NCBI GenBank assembly: GCA_025506515.1
Contig: JACCIX010000041.1
Coordinates: forward strand, 1-64,000
From: Flaveria trinervia
Lineage: Eukaryota; Streptophyta; Magnoliopsida; Asterales; Asteraceae
Direction: 5' to 3'
DNA: 64,000 nucleotides
In this document: positions 11,112 to 22,188 of the stretch, piece by piece
Layout: every line of letters begins with the position of its first letter
How positions within the stretch are numbered: position 1 is the first letter of the stretch
Notes under the pieces: generated by a model
The model's database searches: none
What the model saw: the letters and a program-made list of their open reading frames with translations, nothing else
Told to the model about the DNA's origin: nothing
Position numbers and translations under genes: made by a program

Positions 11112-13745
11112 ATACCTATCTTTGGCATTGTCGTCTTGGTCATAATAAACAAGAACGTTTACCAACACTCAAGAATTTTCTTTTTCACAACATGAATGTT
11201 ATTCCTTTGGATTTTTGTGAGTCTTGTTTACAAGGTAAGATGACTAAGGCCACTTCATGGAACTAACCGAAAGGCAAAGATTATAGGAAATCATATACAT
11301 TCGGATGTATGTGGTCCTTTTAAGAGCCAATGACTAGATGTGAAAGATACTTCATTACCTTTTACCGACATTATAGTCGCTATGGTAATGTGACTTGTTA
11401 AGACACAGACGAAGCTTTTGCAAATGTCAAATCTTCAAACATGAGTAGAACATCACTCAACAGTCCATTAAAATTCTTCGTACCGTAGAGGAGTTGATAC
11501 ATCAGTGATGTCCTTCAAGATCATCTATGATCTTTGGGATTGTCTCACAACTCCCTCCACCTGGAACACCACAACATAATGGTGTTTCTAGAGGAGGAAT
11601 CGACCTTATTTGGATATGTCCGATCTATGATGGCTAGAAGCACTACCTCTATCATTTTGGGGTTTCGCTCTGCTCTCCGCGGCCCTGTATTCCTTAATAT
11701 GTCCCAACCAAAAAGGTAGAAAGGACACCTTTGAGATATGGCATGGAAGAGTTCCATCCCTATCGTACTTAAGTGTTTGGGATTGTGAGCTTATGTTAAG
11801 ACTCTCCCACCCTAAACAAATTGGATGTCCGATCCACCAAGTGTATCTTTATTGATATCCTAGAGATTCTATGGGATATTATTTCTATGATCCAATGGAA
11901 CAAAGGTGTTTGTTGCCAGAAAGGGTAAGTTCTTAGAAGCAAAGTTCCTTATGGAAGGAGCTAGCAGTAGAACAGTGGATCTTGAGGAAGATCAAGAACC
12001 ACAACCCGATGCACGTTTTGGTTGAAGCTAGCACTCAACATAAGGATGTTGAGGATGATCAAGTGGTTGATCATACACACACACGTTCGCAGAAGTGTAG
12101 AACTAGTAATCCACCTGAAAGATATGGATTTTCTGAATGGATGCTATGTGATAGATTCTGATGAACCAACCACATACCATGATGCAATGTCCAACACGGA
12201 TTGTGACAAATGGCTTGAAGCCATGAACGTTGAGATGCAATCCATGTATGACAATCAAGTATGGGACTTGGTTGTACCACCTCTTAACTCCAAGATAGTT
12301 GGAAGCAAGTGGGTTTTCAAGAAGAAAACGATATGCATGGAAACTTGGATACTTATAAAGCTAGACTTGTAGCAAAAGGTTTCACTCAAACTCAAGGGGT
12401 TGATTATGATGAAACTTTCTCGCCTGTTGCGATGCTAAAGTCTATAAGGATATTGTTTGCCATAGCTGCTCATTATGATTATGAGATTTGGCAAATGGAT
12501 GTCAAAACCGCTTTCCTAAATGGATATCTTGAGGAAGATGTCTATATGGTTCAGCCTGAAGGTTTTGTCGATCCAATACATCCTAATAAAGTATGCAAGT
12601 TAAAGAAATCAATCTATGGATTAAAACAAGCATCGAGAAGCTGGAATCACCGTTTTGATGAGGAAATAAAGAATTGGTTTCATCAAAAACGCTGATGAGG
12701 CTTGTGTGTATAAGAAGGCTAGTGGGAGCACAATAACTTTCCTAGTATTGTATGTTGATGACATACTACTATTTGGAAATGACATTCCAACCTTGGAAGG
12801 TGTAAAAACCTGGCTTGGAAGTTGTTGTTTCCATTAAGGATCTTGGTGAAGCCGCCTATATTCTGGGAATAAAGATCTATAGGGATAGATCAAGGCGGTT
12901 GATTGGTTTGAATCAAAGTGCATATATTGATAAATCTTGAAAAGTTTCAAGATGGAAAACTCTAAGAAAGGTACCGTACCTATTCAAAGAGAACGATGTT
13001 GAGTACGACTCAATGTCCAGCTCAAAGGATGAGCAAGATAAAATGAAGGCAATCCCATACGCATCTGCTATTGGATCCATCATGTATGCAATGATATGCA
13101 CTCGACCGGACGTGTCATACGCCTTAAGTATGACAAGCCGTTACCAACAAAATCCTGGAAACAGTCATTGGATGGCTGTTAGAACATACTTAAGTACCTA
13201 AGGAGGACAAGAGATATGTTCCTAATCTATGGATCTGGTGACGAGGAACTCGTTGTAAAAGGTTACACGGATGCGAGTTTCCAAACCGATCGTGATGATT
13301 CACGGTCTCAATCGGGATACATTTTCATTCTGAATGGAGGAGCTGTCTCTTGGAAGAGCTCCAAACAGGATTGGTGGCTCTGTCAACTACAGAATCAGAA
13401 TACGTCGCCGCCTCATTGGCAGCCCAAGAAGCTGCATGGTTGAAGAAATTCATTGCCGATCTAGGGGTTGTCCCTTCCATTCAAGACCCCCTAGAAATCT
13501 TTTGTGATAACGAGGGTGCGATTGCTCAAATCAAGGAACCCCGTGCTCATCAAAAGACTAGGCACATTGAGCGGAGATTCAACTACATACGAGATGAAGT
13601 TGAAAAGGGAAAGATATGTATTCACAAAGTTCACACGGATCAAAACGTTGCGGATCCTCTCACGAAGCTCCTTGAAAAGGCAAAGCATGAAGGTCATACT
13701 TGTGCCATGGGACTTCGAATTCTAGTGATTGGATTTGATCTGTAA
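11112..13745 (+). pseudogene. pol: T1 pol remnant (integrase, RT, RNase H)
   Basis: Starts within the pre-integrase zinc region (YLWHCRLGHN, CESCLQGKMTKA). The integrase core is badly frameshifted (11270-11900). RT is better kept: KWVFKKK, YKARLVAKGFTQTQGVDY, then WQMDVKTAFLNGYLEEDVYM and YGLKQASRSW (12309-12695), with a YVDD-type region near 12750. RNase H includes GYTDASFQTDRDDSRSQSG (13260-13320), STTESEYVAAS and FCDNEGAIAQIKEPRAHQK. It ends near 13745 as GFDL. Many one-base indels separate it from T2. Confidence 0.85.
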
Positions 13746-14507
13746 ATTTTGTATTTGGATATGTGGAACTTTTCTATTATTTGAATAAAGTTATTTGGCT
13801 ATAATGTTTCAATAATATTCCAATTAGCATGTTTAATCCTGAGTAAATGTTTACTCTAAATGTCCGTAGTCGTTCATACTTGTGGGAACAAGTTTGAAGG
13901 TAAGATTATTATGAACTTGGATTGGTTGATATTCATAAGGATGAATATAGAGCAATGAGTTGCTACCAAGGTTCATAGATATTTGTGGGACACAAATATT
14001 GGACTAACCCGCATCTCAATTTTACTACATGGAATCTTATTGATTGATCATAAGTATATTTGAGTTAAGGCGAATATCATTTTGTATCCTCCGACCTGAG
14101 ATACATATTGGGTTTTGATATCACTAAGTGTCATACCTTGAGCTAATTCTTCACTATCCTGAAATAGTGGACAGTACACAAGGTGTGTTCAGATATGACA
14201 CGAGGTGTTTGTGAGAAACATATGTTGTCAAGATGGAATTTGTTCCTCTTATTCGTTGAGAGTTAGATGTCTAAGGCCTGAAAAGTTAAATCAACAAGAG
14301 ATGATCATTCTATGTTCTTGGATTTAACATGACATCTGTAACAAAGGATAGATGATTGATTCACCTAAATCATTTCAAGTAAGGTACTTGAAAAGGGATG
14401 ATGTTATTGAATGGCTATAAGTCATACGTATTAAGGGTAGTAAACCGTTGTTAGGCGGTATTTACTGCTTGCATCAATCTTCTATGAATCTTGGGCAAGT
14501 GGGAGAT
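13746..14507 (+). other. T1 3' non-coding region and polypurine tract
   Basis: 762 bp with no convincing ORF between pol and the 3' LTR. The same region follows pol in T2 (27612-28379) and T3 (46450-47213) with recognisable base-level similarity along its whole length. It ends in a purine tract CAAGTGGGAGAT directly before the LTR. Confidence 0.75.
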
Positions 14508-15433
14508 TGTAAGATTCTGTGTGTGCCCAAGACACTTAGAATATTGATGTGGTTAGTACGTTATGATCCAAGTCGGGTTATACCCAACAACAAGCTTAAC
14601 AAACACCTATTAATATTCAATTACATGATATAATTGAATATTAACACCAATTTAGAAATGGGTTTTCTAAACTAGTTGCAAATAAGATGGACAATTTATT
14701 AGGATATTTTGTTCAATAATATTATTTGTAATGCTATTTAAATAGAGTTGAATAACATTACAAATTAATAATGGTAGTATATATATATATTATACAATTA
14801 AATGGGTTAGTTGTATAAATAATATATCTAGTTAAGTGGCTAGTTAACATTTATTGTGTTATAAAATTGAGGGAACTCTCAATTTTGAAAGATGTTGGCC
14901 GCCCCCTCTTGCATTGCCATTGGACCTTTGTGTCCTTGAAAATACAAAGGGCTTAACTAGTCACACACACAACCATTATTCCAATCTAGCATTCAGCTCT
15001 CTCTCTCTTTCTCTCTCAAATTTTCGGAAGTTAGGCAGAAAGGGTCTTTTTTGAGAGCTGATTTGTGGTGTTCTCCCTAACAAGAAGGTGTTTGAATACA
15101 AGCTTGGGGTATACAAGCTTGAGGAGGCCTTCTTTGGACTCTTGGCCGGATTCACAAGCATTCTTCACCCCTTTTCTTTGGTCGATTTTTCTGCAGAAAG
15201 GTAGATGTATTCACAGCTCTATGTAGCTGTGATTTTATGTTCGTTTCTTTATGTTCTTAGCTGATTATTCACATAAATGATCCTTTGGTTAAGGGTTTGC
15301 TTCTTACACTTATATGGACATCTAAGACATGGTTTTTCAGCTTAAAAGTGTTTAAAAGTTATATATATATCCGCTGCGTTTTATGAAAAGTTTAAATGGT
15401 TAAACTTCGTTTCATGATCTTGCAAACCCTTCA
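14508..15433 (+). repeat. T1 3' LTR
   Basis: About 925 bp starting TGTAAGATTCTG right after the purine tract and ending near CCCTTCA before the S3 hairpin array. It is clearly related to the T3 LTR (shared GATCCAAGTCGGG and CCGCTGCGTTTT-type words) and more distantly to the T2 LTRs. It contains a TC-rich stretch (14996-15020) and an AT-rich stretch (14770-14830). The right boundary is approximate. Confidence 0.75.
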
Positions 15434-16078
15434 ATTTTACCCTCAGTAGTTTTTATAACTACTGAAGGCTAAATGCTTTAAGTACTGTACTTTATCTGTT
15501 CTAAACTACTGATGTAGTTACAACTACTGAAATTAGTAGAAACGATAAGTACTGATGTCCTATGAAACAACTGAAACAGCAAAAAGGCTGATGAGTAAGT
15601 GTTGAGGACAGTATGAAACAGCTGAAAGGCTTTGAATTGACGACAACTACTGATGAGTACTCTCTCTTCAGTAGTTCACAAACTGCTATTTCTTCATAAA
15701 CAACTGAAGCAATACCATGTCTTCAGTAGTTTCACAACTACTGATGACTAACACTAAGTCTTCAGTTGTTTACAACAACTGATGGCACAACCAGGTCTTC
15801 AGTAGTTTCACAACTACTGATGACTAATACCAAGTCCTCAGTTGGTTCAACATCTGAAGTCCAACTTGTCTTCAGTAGTTTTTAAACTACTGATGCCTAA
15901 ATCAGAGACTTCAGTTGTTTCAATGTCTGATTGTAAACACCATGTCTTCAGTTGTTTTATACTGCTGACCACACCAATACCATCAGTCGTTTCAAACCTC
16001 TGAAAGTTCATACCACGTCATCAGTTGTTCAAATACTGATGACTAACACCAAAACCTTCAGTCGTTTCATAACCCGTA
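15434..16078 (+). repeat. S3 hairpin array
   Basis: Non-coding, homologous to the spacer in S2, S4 and S5. Regular units start near 15721, 15760, 15797 and 15836 (39, 37, 39 bp apart). Most are hairpins of the form CTTCAGTAGTTTC-ACAACTACTGATGAC followed by TAACACCAAGT. The earlier part (15440-15660) has non-periodic CAGTAGTT and AAGTACTGA words. Confidence 0.83.
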
Positions 16079-16090
16079 CCCTATATATAT
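16076..16090 (+). promoter_or_regulatory. S3 putative internal TATA box before the post-pol ORF
   Basis: GTACCCTATATATAT lies about 80 bp upstream of the ATG at 16167. The leader between is pyrimidine-rich and contains no other ATG. The arrangement is shared with S2, S4 and S5. Promoter role is inferred. Confidence 0.5.
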
Positions 16091-16166
16091 CTGATTCCTC
16101 TTTCAGAGTTTTTCATTCTCTCACGACCTAAATTTCAAAAGCTCTGAAAACCTTTCACCTTCATTA

Positions 16167-19100
16167 ATGGCGACCATGCAACTCAAGCCTCGACACAACT
16201 GTGTCGCGTACCTCACTAAAATCGCCCTTCTGGACCAAATTCGATAATGCTATAGATCTTATGGTCCAATCACCACTGAAAACGGCTTTCCTCCTAAATC
16301 CAATCATTTATGCCGATTCGCTACATCAGTTTTGGACGAATGCAACTGTTAATGGAGAATCTATCCATTCGTCCATCAACTCTCATAAGGTGGTCATCTC
16401 TACTGCTACCATCCGCCAGATATTACTATTAGATGATGTGCCTACCCTGTTGGATATCCTAAGAGCCAACTTGATCTTTCATTTGGACAACATGGATATC
16501 AAGGTGATCTTAGTGCTTCGACCATCCTGAAGAAACATTTTCCAGATGCTGAACGCTTGATTTTTCATATGGTAAATGTTTGCCTGGCCTCGAAGACGAG
16601 TCTTCTGGGATCAACTGTCTTCCAGATGGCAACAGGTACTATTCTCTATCCTTGAACAAGACCACTAAACTTTTCTGAAATAATTTTTCTTGAAATCAAG
16701 GATATGGCCACAAAACCACTTTCTAACCGTTGGATACTATATCCTTGGTTTATAATGGCCATAATAGAGAATCAGCTTCATGCTGAGGGACTAGTTTGTC
16801 TGGGAGTCCCTGCTTTGGCTGTATTGCCGGAGGTATACTCCCGACACAACACTGACCAAACTCTCAACAGGCTGCCAAGCTGCGCAAACCCACGCAGCTG
16901 GAACCCACAGCCTCACTTCCACATCCAGAGTCCCCTCCAAACCCACAAAGAAGAAGCCTAAGAAGGCTACTCAGGAGTTGAGTCCCCTGAGGATGCTCCT
17001 GCAGCACCAAAGCAGGTTATCTCTACTGGCAATACCCCCCAGTAGAGACTATGACTCCACCAACCGAAGCCGCTCAGGTTTCCTCTCAAAAGGAACCTGA
17101 TGCAACCATTCAAAGGGAAGCCACACTGCTGGGATCCTCCTCACTTGAGGGGATTACCATTGAAGAGCACCACTCGTCCCGGGTGCACACTGCTTCCACA
17201 CCCTCTCCTGATGCAACCGCCCCTCAAAGCCCTACAATAATTGTTGCAAAAGTGCTGACGCTGTTGCATTCCTCACCCCCCCACCCAGACACCAATTACT
17301 ACTGGGATAACCTCAACATTTGAGGGGGAGGATCACAATGCTTCTATCAACCCACAGCACAGGGGTTATCATGTTCCATCTTCTAGTGTAGACAAGGGGG
17401 TGCGAACTACTGGTGAGGCTTCCACTGCCTCTGACTCAGCAAATGATCAGGGTGCAGTGCAGTTGGTAACATCTCTAAGACCTCACCAGCGGCAACAGCT
17501 GAGAAGGACATAGTCCTGAGGCTGGAAGTCCCCAGAACCAAGAACAAGGGGCACATGCTATACTTGATCTACACTCAAGGCATGTTCATCCTGACTCTGT
17601 CAGGAGGTCAGGAGATTCAGTATCAACTGATGATGACCTGAGCTTCTTCTATGATGTAGTTGCTCAAAACACCATCCTAGAGGATGAGGTTAGCAGACTC
17701 AAAGAGCTGCTGGCCAAGTTGTCTCAGGATGAAAGTCCATCTGCCACCACAATACACCCACAGATGGCACCTTCTTCTGAAGGTCCCCTAAACACTCAGC
17801 CAATCCATACTTCCAACCACCAGCCTCTGCTTTTGGCACTGATTCTCAGGAACAGAACCATCCTGATCAATCAGTTGCTAACCTTCAAAATCCCTACCTC
17901 TCATCACTCCCATGATCACAGATATAGTGATCAAAGCCATTGATGAGAGGCTTCCTACAATAATACAACCCCTGGTGGAGGAGTTGGTGACCAAATCACT
18001 TTCTACTGCTCAAACCCTTGCACCCAATGCAACCAAAAAGGGGGAGAGTAAGTTAGTTAAAGGAAAAAGGAAGAGGACAGATGGGGAGGAGAAAGAATCA
18101 GAGAAGGTAAATGAGAAGGAGAAGGAGAGTGAGAAGAGAGCTGAGTGAATGAAAGTAAAAAAGACTTTCATGTCACATATCAAAAGAGGAAAGAGATCTG
18201 AGAAGGAGAAGGAGCTGAATGATATGGCGAAAGAAGCTGATGCCAACCATAACCGTTCAATGGATAAATCATTGAACAGTTATATAGCAGGTTTTGACAT
18301 CCAACAACTAGACTCCGAGATCGGAAGGTTGGAAACAGAGGAGATCAACTCAAGATGGGCTAGCTATGATGCCTTAGAAAGAGAAAGGCTGGAGATAATG
18401 ATCAGATTTATAGCTAAATACTTGGGAAGATCTCTGATTGAAATAAGGGCCTGGACCAGGGACAACATCTTGGCAATAACCACCAAGATTTGTTCGTCTG
18501 AAGCATACTCCAAAGGTTTAGTGATTGAGGCATGAATGAAGCTGGGGTTGGGAACCGAAAAGAATTGACAAAATTTACTAAGCCTCCCTTACAGCCAAAA
18601 TGTTAAAACAGTCTGAAAGCCTCTATCCTCAAAATCACTACCTCCACAACCCACTAAAACAACCCTTTACCCTCTAAACCAACCATCCAACCCACAAAAC
18701 CAAATCCTTTACCCCCAAAACCCACTGCCAGTGATGTACCTAGACAAAGAAAAGAAAGGTACTGAGGCCTGATGAAGATGAAGAGGAGGATGAAGACAGA
18801 CTGCCACTCTCTGCAAATATTACTTTGCCTAAGGCTAAACCAATGTCCATCACTCCTGCTTCTCAAATGCATGATGTGATGATAAAGATTGAAGAGGAAC
18901 AGATGCAAAGACATGATGAGGAAATGCTGAAAAGCATTGACAAAGCATATGCCACATCCTCTTCAATGATTAGCATGAAGAAAGAAGTATTAAGATTGTA
19001 CACCCTTGCTAATACCTTTCAATACCAAAGGGAAAAAGTAAGGATATGGCCTGATCCTAGGGTGGCACACCGGATTGTCAAGAAAGATTCCTTCAAAATA

Positions 19101-19503
19101 CAAGGCCAAGTGAAGAGGGTTGTCGACGAAGACATCACTGTGGTTCTTGTAGTGTCCCCTTGGGAAATTGTTGAAGAGTTCAAGAAAGCCTATGAAGCCA
19201 AACAACCACCTCAAAAGAATGTTGGAGAACAAAATCATAAAGAAGGGATTGGTTTACAAAAGACTTGAAAACTTCAAACAAGAAGAGCTCAACCTGCTCT
19301 TAGAAGGACTACTCATCCAGATGAGTTTGCTTATAGACATAACCACAGTTGAGCTCAAGAATGGAAAACAGGCCAAGTACATATCTGAAGTGTATGGCCG
19401 AGAAGGATTATTTGATGGTGTGCCCGAGGTGCTGACAATGGATGAGCAGATCATGTTTCTAAGGGCTTACACCAGGGAATCATATAGGCTGATACACGGG
19501 TAG
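16167..19503 (+). pseudogene. S3 post-pol ORF, full length but frameshifted
   Basis: About 1,112 codons from the ATG at 16167 to the TAG at 19501-19503, nearly the same span as the S4 copy. An N-terminal region of about 230 residues has TAFLLNPIIYADSLHQFW, a repeat-specific VVISTATIRQILLLDD segment and NRWILYPWFIMAIIENQL. A long Pro/Ser/Thr-rich middle follows, with a short heptad-like segment (NTILEDEVSRLKELLAKLSQ, 17670-17730). A Lys/Glu-rich charged region lies at 18040-18148. The C-terminal part (18825-19503) ends FLRAYTRESYRLIHG. At least six frameshifts. Not an enzyme I recognise; it occupies the place of Sirevirus 'env-like' ORFs, without an obvious transmembrane segment. Confidence 0.78.
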
Positions 19504-19710
19504 ATCTCATGGTTGGGATAAACACTCGGTGTCCAAGTCCCCAATACAGAGCTCCCAACCATATCCTGCCAAACAGATCATCAGAGACTTCTTCCCAGGC
19601 CGGTGCTGAAAAAGGGTCACTTCTCATCTGATCAAGAGGATAAAAAGACCAATCTATCTGCCAGAATAAGTGGGACTCGTCAATAACTTAGAGGTTTGGC
19701 TGCATTGGTT

Positions 19711-19721
19711 CAGGGGGAGTT
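19711..19721 (+). other. S3 polypurine tract
   Basis: CAGGGGGAGTT immediately precedes the 3' LTR. The 207 bp between the ORF stop and this tract hold nothing else recognisable. Confidence 0.85.
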
Positions 19722-20539
19722 TGTTGGACCAAAAGAACCAATGAGCCTTATCAGAGAAACCTCTAAGTCTCACAGGACATCACACAGCTGAAGAAGACCT
19801 GATCAGCTGTTCTACAAAGTCTGAAGAATACAACTGCTGAAGTACGTCTGAAGTACTGAAGACAAAGACTGAGACAACAGCTGAAGATCTAAAGTCTGAA
19901 GACTTCAACAAGTACTGAAGACAAAGACTGAAGATCAACAGCTAAAAGACAAAGTCTGATGTACAAGTACTGAAGACATCAGCTGATGTTAACAGCTGAT
20001 GACAACAGCTGAAGAGGGCTTCTTCAGTTGTTGTGATGGTTTTTCTTCATCAGTAGTTTTCTTTTCTTTCAGTAGTTTGTTTACTTTTCAGTAGTTTGTT
20101 TCCTTTTCAGTACTTGTAACAACTGAAGAGGTTGTTCTTCAGTTGTTGTAGTATCAGTAGTTTATGTTTTTCAGTAGTTTTATGTTTTTCAGTAGTTGTA
20201 AATAAGATGTTTACACTTAGGAACATTTGTAAGAAGATGTCAGTTGTTGACATCTTCAGTAGTTGTTAAACATCAGTAGTTATAAAACGGTTACATGTCA
20301 CTTTCAGGTGACATCAGCCTACGTCATTCTTTCCTTATAAGGAAAGATGACTCACCTGTAATCGTGCCTTAGAGGCTGACAATCTTAATGCAATATTCCT
20401 TTTGTCTGATATTTCTCTCTCTATAACAAAATTCTTTATCGCTTTATATCGAATGTTCTTGCTTGAATTTGTCTAATTCTGAGCTATTCCGCTGCTATAT
20501 CTGTTCAATCGATTAAACCTAGAGGCTGAGATCCTAACA
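19722..20539 (+). repeat. S3 3' LTR
   Basis: 818 bp, TGTTGGACC ... ATCCTAACA. Closest to the S1 LTR: both share the R/U5 part, including a palindromic TATA region CCTTATAAGG (20333-20342) and the ATATCTGTTCAATCGATTAA segment. S2, S4 and S5 form the other LTR subfamily. U3 (19760-20290) is dense in AACAGCTGA / TCAGTAGTT palindromic words; a TACGTCA word lies just before the TATA region. Confidence 0.9.
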
Positions 20540-21143
20540 ATAGGATAAGTGAATTGAATGTTCCTACTTATGATGATTTATGAGGTTTATGATGTATTAT
20601 GATGCCTTAAGATACTTTCTCTTGTGATAAAAAATATATTTATGAAAGCCTTACGCGATCCTAGCCAGGGGGTTGCCCCTTGGACCCCACTAGGGATTGC
20701 TGCCCCTAGGATCCCGCTGTCAGGGCTGCCGGCCCTGAAACCCCGCTATCTCGCGGAGGGTCAGTATTTTTTTATAATGATAGTACTTGGCATGCTGTGT
20801 ACTAATAAGTTAAGTATTATATATTAAAGTGGAAGATGATATTACTGAAAAGTGAAACTTAATGAATGTTACCCCCGAGCCCGTTTGATGATGAAAAGTC
20901 TTGCAAGCACTATGATAAACTTCACTTACGTGAGTCTAATGTACGATGATTGATCTTTATTCATGTCCGGGCTATGTGCCTTGCAGTGTGGATCAACTGT
21001 CGAGGGTTAGCTACCATTATGATGTGTACCAACATGGATCGACATCGTTGTGGATCAACATGGAGCTCTTGCTTTGTGTAATCTCGTTTATGATGAAGTG
21101 AATGATAATGAAAGAATGAAAGATAATGAACATGCATAATTAT
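20540..21143 (+). repeat. Y1 gypsy LTR, first fragment
   Basis: 604 bp of an old gypsy LTR. From about 20830 on it matches the second Y1 LTR (52006-52360): TGGAACTTAA-like start, CTTGCAAGCACTATGAT, GGCTATGTGCCTTG and GGAGCTCTTGCTTTGTG words. The part before that includes a GC-rich block (20655-20762) missing from the second LTR. It is interrupted at 21144 by S4 and resumes at 40908. Confidence 0.75.
21139..21143. repeat. S4 target-site duplication (partner at 40908-40912)
   Basis: ATTAT directly left of S4; the identical ATTAT directly follows its right LTR at 40908-40912. Removing S4 and one copy restores continuous Y1 LTR sequence resembling 52300-52340. Confidence 0.9.
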
Positions 21144-21282
21144 TGTTAGGATTAGTGATCTATGTTTGATTGATTAAAGAGTATAGCAGCGGAATTCAAA
21201 CAATGAATTAGTCGATTCACAAGAACGAAACGATATTCATGAAGAACAAAGACGGTTATAGAGAGAGAATCTGCCAATATAT
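21144..21282 (-). repeat. S4 3' LTR, U5-side fragment
   Basis: 139 bp (TGTTAGGATTAGTGATC onward on the plus strand) matching 40076-40215 of the 5' LTR. It is cut at 21282 by T2 and continues at 29280. Confidence 0.9.
21278..21282. repeat. T2 target-site duplication (partner at 29280-29284)
   Basis: TATAT precedes T2 and is repeated directly after it at 29280-29284. The intact S4 5' LTR has a single copy at the corresponding site (within AAATATATTTC). Confidence 0.9.
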
Positions 21283-22172
21283 TGAAAGACCTGGTCTGCC
21301 CAGATGCATATTAAGTTGATATGGCTAGTGTGATATGATCCAAGTCGGGTCATACCCAATAACAAGCTAAACAAACATCAATAGATAATTTATCGTTGAT
21401 AAGATCATACAAATAAATAATGACACTAATTTAGAAAATGGTTTTCTAAATCATTGCCTTTGTAGATGAATATCATTATTTGGATAATTGTTCATGAGAT
21501 ACCATTTGTTTCATTATTTAGTATTACTAAATGATGACAAATAAAAAGTATAAGTTTATAAAGTTAAAAACAAGTTTCAACTTTATAAAATAAAAGATTA
21601 GGGAGTGTTTAATTGTAACAATTAAACAAAAGAAAGTGGGAATTCACTTGTGGATTTCGGCCACCCATAGGGAGAAAATGGTCCCACTTTTGTCTTGTAA
21701 ACACACAAGATTTAAAACACACAACTCCCAACTCTAGATTCATCTCTCCTACATGCAAAGGCTTCTTCTCTCCCAAAACTCTCTCTCTCTCACGTTTTTG
21801 AAGAAAAGGAGCAGAATTTTCAGCTAACAAAGAGGTTTTGTTGCTGAAAATTTGTGTCAGGAATCCTAGCAATCAAAGGTGTTTGTACAAGCTTGGGGTA
21901 TCACCTCTTGAGGACTTCTATCTTGAAGTTTCAGCCACGATTTCATCTTCTTTCACCTCTTGAAACTCGACTTTGAACAGCTCAAAGGTTGTATTCTTTA
22001 CATCCTATGTTCATTCCATTGTATGTATTTCGTATATGATCCATGAATTGGGGGTTTGCTTATTAAATGGGTTAATAATCAACAAATTAACATGTTTTAA
22101 AACTATATTCCGCTGCGTTTTTCATACAAAAGAAGATTATATGAACTTTGATAAACATGTTGAATCCCAACA
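21283..22172 (+). repeat. T2 5' LTR
   Basis: 890 bp, TGAAAGACC ... ATCCCAACA. It is homologous throughout to 28380-29279. A CT-rich run lies at 21766-21795 and a CCGCTGCGTTTTTCAT word near the end, as in T1 and T3. Confidence 0.92.
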
Positions 22173-22188
22173 ATGGCATCAAGAGCCA
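22173..22188 (+). other. T2 primer-binding site, diverged
   Basis: ATGGCATCAAGAGCCA directly after the LTR resembles the plant initiator-tRNA-Met site TGGTATCAGAGCC with one substitution and one extra base. It may be a changed functional site or decay. Confidence 0.7.

Larger units (their letters stand above)
11112..15433 (+). mobile_element. T1: copia element (T family), 5' part split off by S2
   Basis: Plus-strand 3' portion of a non-Sire copia element: pol from the pre-integrase motif onward, a 0.76-kb 3' non-coding region, a polypurine tract and a 3' LTR. The left edge is the S2 insertion point inside the integrase N-terminal region; in T2 the sequence continues smoothly across it. The right edge runs into the hairpin array of S3, so T1 inserted there. 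The exact right end is uncertain by about 10 bp. Confidence 0.83.
15434..20539 (+). mobile_element. S3: Sire-type copia element, 3' part only
   Basis: Plus-strand 3' portion of an S-family element: hairpin array, internal TATA box, post-pol ORF, polypurine tract and 3' LTR. Its 5' LTR, gag and pol must lie left of T1, S2 and S1, outside the window. The right flank after 20539 is Y1 LTR sequence, so S3 inserted into Y1; the expected target duplication is ATAGG at 20540-20544. Confidence 0.85.

Noticed and set aside
16081..16090. Microsatellite (TA)n
   Set aside because: Only about five repeats, and it aligns with the TATA box of the other S copies.
18010..18246. Minus-strand 78-codon ORF with Phe/Ser runs like a membrane protein
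   Set aside because: It is the complement of the Lys/Glu-rich part of the S3 post-pol ORF; hydrophobicity is a shadow effect.
20624..20827. 67-codon ORF in the GC-rich block
   Set aside because: The ORF depends on the GC-rich palindromes and AT tail of an old LTR; no family resemblance.
22173..22188. Host tRNA gene fragment
   Set aside because: Only a primer-site-length match directly after the LTR; no cloverleaf around it.
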